From the NCBI GenBank assembly GCA_017509065.1, contig JAFWQM010000089.1:1-8443 (forward strand): a DNA stretch of 8,443 nt, in the 5' to 3' direction. The notes below the pieces were generated by a model that saw only the letters and a program-made list of their open reading frames with translations, was not told the origin of the DNA and searched no databases. The position numbers and the translations under genes were made by a program. This document shows positions 5,753 through 8,443 of this stretch, piece after piece (position 1 is the first letter of the stretch; every line of letters begins with the position of its first letter). This DNA is from Clostridia bacterium. Its GTDB lineage: Bacteria; Bacillota_A; Clostridia; Christensenellales; Aristaeellaceae.

Positions 5753-6535
5753 TTATTGTGCCGCCACATACTTTCGCATATGGTTCAGCGCGTTTTTTTC
5801 CAGGCGGGACACCTGGGCCTGGGAAATGCCGATCTCCCCCGCCACCTCCATTTGGGTGCGGCCCTCGAAAAAGCGCAGGCGCAGGATCTTCTTTTCCCGG
5901 TCGTTCAGCTTGCGCATGGCTTCCTTGATGGCGATGTGCTCCAGCCAGCTTTCGTCGGCGTGCTTATCGTCCTTCACCTGATCCATGATATAAATGGCGT
6001 CTCCCCCGTCGTTGTACACCGGTTCAAAGAGGGAAACCGGGTCCTGGATGGCTTCCAGGGCAAACACCACGTCCTCCCGCGGCACGCCCAGCTCTTTGGC
6101 CATTTCCTCCACCGTGGGCTCCCGGTTCAGGCTCACCACCAACCGGTCTCTGGCCTGGAGGGCTTTGTAAGCCGTGTCCCGGAGGGAACGGCTGACCCGG
6201 ATGGGATTGTTGTCCCTTAAATACCGCCGGATTTCCCCGATGATCATGGGCACCGCGTAGGTGGAAAAGCGCACGTTCTGGCTCACGTCAAAATGATCCA
6301 GGGCCTTGATCAGCCCGATGCACCCCACCTGAAACAGATCGTCCGCGTTTTCTCCCCGGCCGCTGAACCGCTGCACCACGCTCAAAACCAGGCGCAGGTT
6401 GCCCCGGATGAATTCTTCTCTCGCCCCGCGGTCCCCGCCGTGCACCAGCGGAAACAGTTCGCGCATGCGTTCATTGGTGAGTACGGGCAGCGTAGCGGTA
6501 TCCACGCCGCAGATTTCCACTTTGCCTGTTGCCAT
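5753..6535 (-). CDS. sigG: RNA polymerase sporulation-specific sigma factor G (sigma-G)
   Basis: Sigma-G directs the late forespore programme of endospore formation, including spore DNA protection, germination and dormancy genes. The 260-residue protein has the family's length. It carries the N-terminal KVEICGVDT signature and sigma region 2, including DDLFQVGCIGLIKALDHFD and FSTYAVPMIIGEIRRYLRD (residues about 65-107). Region 3 follows (TVEEMAKELGVP), then the strongly conserved DPVSLFEPVYNDGGD near 165-179. Region 4 has the helix-turn-helix GRTQMEVAGEIGISQAQVSRLEK (about 225-247). From memory these stretches match Bacillus subtilis SigG closely, and the KVEICGVDT start separates it from SigF and SigE. 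GGAGGTG at 6541-6547 supports the ATG. The promoter at 6557-6586 fits forespore control. It is not preceded by spoIIGA-sigE, the usual neighbour in Bacillus and many clostridia; upstream is a reductase gene with its own terminator. Confidence 0.96.
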   Translation of the reverse strand: MATGKVEICGVDTATLPVLTNERMRELFPLVHGGDRGAREEFIRGNLRLVLSVVQRFSGRGENADDLFQVGCIGLIKALDHFDVSQNVRFSTYAVPMIIGEIRRYLRDNNPIRVSRSLRDTAYKALQARDRLVVSLNREPTVEEMAKELGVPREDVVFALEAIQDPVSLFEPVYNDGGDAIYIMDQVKDDKHADESWLEHIAIKEAMRKLNDREKKILRLRFFEGRTQMEVAGEIGISQAQVSRLEKNALNHMRKYVAAQ

Positions 6536-6556
6536 ACTGACACCTCCGTCAAAAGC

Positions 6557-6586
6557 AGTATGGCACCGGGAAGAATGGGTTATGCA
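6557..6586 (-). promoter_or_regulatory. Sigma-F/sigma-G type promoter of sigG
   Basis: TGCATA (6586-6581), 18 nt, then CATACTG (6562-6556) on the minus strand, close to the forespore consensus TGMATA-N17/18-CATACTA. The expected start near 6549 sits just before the GGAGGTG Shine-Dalgarno, giving a very short leader. This agrees with known sigG control: first transcription by sigma-F, then amplification by sigma-G itself. No good sigma-A promoter overlaps it. Confidence 0.72.
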
Positions 6587-6606
6587 AACGCTGTGGATAT
6601 TCGTAT

Positions 6607-6636
6607 AAAAAACCGGGGCGGGATCGCTCCCGCCCC
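6607..6636 (-). terminator. Intrinsic terminator after the FAD-dependent reductase gene
   Basis: On the minus strand a 9-bp GC-rich stem (GGGGCGGGA / TCCCGCCCC) with a 4-nt loop is followed by GG and TTTTTT (6612-6607). It begins about 24 nt after the stop codon at 6661. It should insulate sigG from the reductase gene. Confidence 0.92.
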
Positions 6637-6660
6637 AGCATATTCAATCAGGGGGTTCGA

Positions 6661-8442
6661 TTATTCCGCGCTGTCCGCGGTCACAGCCTGCGCGGCGGTG
6701 CGGCCGGAAACGAAGATTTCCACGATGGCGTTGCCGCCCAGACGGTTGCCGCCATGGATACCGCCGGTGACTTCGCCGGCAGCGTACAGGCCGGGGATGA
6801 TCTGGCCGTCGGCGTTCAGCACGTGGCGGTCGGTATCGACCACCAGGCCGCCCATGGTGTGGTGTGTGGAGGGGGCCATGAGGCGGATGGTCAGCAGGGC
6901 GTTGTCCAGATCGTAGGTATCGGGCAGATACTTGCCGTTTTCGTCCTTCTGCACGTTGCCGATGGTGCGGGAAGCGATGGCCTTGCCCACGTCGGGATAT
7001 TCGCCCAGGCCCATGACCGCCGCGTCATAGTCGCGGATGGTCTGGATGACCACTTCGGGATCGGCGGTGACGCCCAGCTCCTTGAACAGCTCGGGCAGTT
7101 CGGCAATGGTGCGGCGATAGTAGCGGCCTTCATAGTCGCCCTCGGCCAGCTGCATGGGGGCGGGCATCATCTGTTCCTTGTTGTAGAATTCCAGGAACAC
7201 GCCCTTGGTGCCGTTCACTTCCATGCCGTTGCGGAATTCGGCCAGGGACAGCACGTCGCGCTCGGAGCCTTCATCCACGAAGCGGTGGCCGGTGGTGGGG
7301 TTGATCCAGCAGGCGTAGTTGCCGCCGCCGAAAGCCAGATTGCCGTTGTCCACCCAGGAAATGGGCATCAGCTGGGTGAAGCCCGTGCCGGTGGTGGCAG
7401 CGCCTACGGCTTCCGCCATGGTGATGCCGTCGCCCTGCAGGGAGGAACGGTTGGTGGTCTTGGTGGCGGTGGACAGGTATTCGGTGCTCCAGTACACGTT
7501 GGCTTCCAGCACCTTCTGGATGTTGGCGGCGTAACCGCCGGTAGCCAGGATAACGCCCTTCTTGGCCTTGGCAATCACTTCGGTGCCGTCAAACTGGGTG
7601 GCTTTCACGCCGACCACGCGGCCGTTTTCCACGATCAGTTCGTTGGCGGTGGTGCGGGTCATGATGCGGTTGGCGGTATTTGCTTCGAAGATGGTCTTCA
7701 TGGGCGCGGCGAAGTAGCTGCCCCAGCGGCCCATTTCGGGATTGCCGTCGCCGTCCAGGTCAACGGTGGAGCCGATGAACTCATTTTCACGATACCACAG
7801 CGCGCCGATCAGGGTGGGCTGGGTGTTCTCGATGAAAGTGGAGCCCTGGGCTTCCAGCCATTCCTTCAGGCCCTGGCCGCCCAGGATGAACTGCTTCACC
7901 AAATCGATGTCGCCGTACATCCATTCGCTGCCGTCTGCGCTGGGACGCAGGCCGCCGTAATAGGTCTGGAAGATGTGCAGGTTCAGTGTGGAGAACAGGG
8001 TGAGCTGGCTTTCGTCCTTGCCAGCGGCCAGCTGGGGCGCGGCCCATACGAAGTATTCCCGGATCTCGGCCTTCAAAGCCTGGAGGGTGGGAAGGTATTC
8101 CGCGTGGACGCCGTGCTTGGACAGCTCGGCAGCGTCGCCGGCCACGAATTCGTGGGTCTTGTAGTATTCTTCGTCGAAGGGTTCCTCGCTCCAGTTGAGG
8201 ATCATTTTCAGCTCGTTGATGCAGCCCTGGACGGACTTGACCTTATCGTAGGTCTGGCCGTCGAAGGCGTACACGCCGGTGGCGGCGTCGGGATCAGCGG
8301 GATCCCAAACCAGGTAAGGCATCACGCTCTGATACTGGCCGCCGGACACCAGGGTGTTGCCGCCGACCTCGGCGTTCTTTTCGATCACCAGCACGGTGTT
8401 GCCGTCCTGGGCGGCCTGAGCGGCGGCGGAAATGCCAGCGCC
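6661..8442 (-). CDS. FAD-dependent reductase of the fumarate/urocanate reductase flavoprotein family (5' end cut by window edge)
   Basis: Members reduce a carbon-carbon double bond in an organic acid, often as a terminal electron acceptor, using bound FAD. The visible 593 residues lack the true N-terminus. The frame opens inside the FAD-binding glycine loop (GAGISAAAQAAQDG at about 8442-8401), followed by VLVIEKNAEVGGNTLVSGG. Near the C-terminus are STHHTMGG (about 6870-6847) and GGIHGGNRLGGNAIVE (about 6762-6715), the second FAD/substrate region; the His and Arg there match catalytic or substrate residues of flavocytochrome c fumarate reductase. An Arg in GHRFVDE (about 7284) matches the proton-donating Arg. 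The stretch QLMPISW (7374-7354) lies where fumarate reductases have a substrate His, so the substrate may differ. A region of about 100 residues (roughly 8310-7930) before the capping domain looks expanded. An upstream flavin-binding domain or signal peptide, common in clostridial relatives, would be outside the window. Confidence 0.88.
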   Translation of the reverse strand, partial: GAGISAAAQAAQDGNTVLVIEKNAEVGGNTLVSGGQYQSVMPYLVWDPADPDAATGVYAFDGQTYDKVKSVQGCINELKMILNWSEEPFDEEYYKTHEFVAGDAAELSKHGVHAEYLPTLQALKAEIREYFVWAAPQLAAGKDESQLTLFSTLNLHIFQTYYGGLRPSADGSEWMYGDIDLVKQFILGGQGLKEWLEAQGSTFIENTQPTLIGALWYRENEFIGSTVDLDGDGNPEMGRWGSYFAAPMKTIFEANTANRIMTRTTANELIVENGRVVGVKATQFDGTEVIAKAKKGVILATGGYAANIQKVLEANVYWSTEYLSTATKTTNRSSLQGDGITMAEAVGAATTGTGFTQLMPISWVDNGNLAFGGGNYACWINPTTGHRFVDEGSERDVLSLAEFRNGMEVNGTKGVFLEFYNKEQMMPAPMQLAEGDYEGRYYRRTIAELPELFKELGVTADPEVVIQTIRDYDAAVMGLGEYPDVGKAIASRTIGNVQKDENGKYLPDTYDLDNALLTIRLMAPSTHHTMGGLVVDTDRHVLNADGQIIPGLYAAGEVTGGIHGGNRLGGNAIVEIFVSGRTAAQAVTADSAE

Positions 8443-8443
8443 G

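Noticed and set aside
6591..6600. Sequence resembling a DnaA box (ATATCCACA on the minus strand)
   Set aside because: A single imperfect match with no cluster, AT-rich unwinding region or replication gene nearby.

Overview
The window looks like a chromosomal segment of an endospore-forming member of the class Clostridia (Bacillota). It carries a clear sporulation sigma factor (sigma-G), a SpoIID/LytB-type protein, Gram-positive style Shine-Dalgarno sequences and a CUT1 sugar ABC transporter of the LplB/LplC type. The host genes are GC-rich; the insertion sequence in the middle is visibly AT-richer. A gut or rumen clostridium is a reasonable guess, but the genus cannot be read from the sequence. 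Every gene I can support lies on the minus strand, so the window reads from right to left.

Layout from right (upstream) to left (downstream): (1) 8442-6661, a large FAD-dependent reductase of the fumarate/urocanate reductase flavoprotein family, cut by the right edge and ended by a strong intrinsic terminator at 6607-6636. (2) 6535-5753, sigG, preceded by a promoter resembling the sigma-F/sigma-G type. (3) 5656-5003, a small C39-like cysteine peptidase without signal peptide, behind a very good vegetative-type promoter. (4) 4940-3222, a secreted SpoIID/LytB-domain protein with a C-terminal SH3-like domain, probably co-transcribed with the peptidase; its best start is a TTG with a strong Shine-Dalgarno. 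(5) 3152-1883, a complete ISAs1-family insertion sequence of 1270 bp with perfect 15-bp terminal inverted repeats but no visible target duplication. (6) 1863-1835, a near-consensus promoter followed by two sugar ABC transporter permease genes, 1742-807 and 789 to beyond the left edge.

Genes 2-4 form a sporulation/cell-wall block: a forespore sigma factor, a possible peptidase and a possible peptidoglycan-acting protein. Genes 5-6 mark a junction. The insertion sequence sits between what looks like the terminator hairpin of the SpoIID operon and the T-rich tract that would complete it, only 19 bp from the -35 box of the transporter operon. The transposase points the same way as both neighbours, so read-through from the left-hand end of the sporulation block into the transporter operon is possible.

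No CRISPR array, tRNA, rRNA or convincing new defence system was seen. The most interesting points are the site and missing target duplication of the insertion sequence, the sigG promoter, the unusual peptidase/SpoIID pair beside sigG, and an enlarged, atypical flavoprotein reductase. No stretch over 300 bases lacks a gene.
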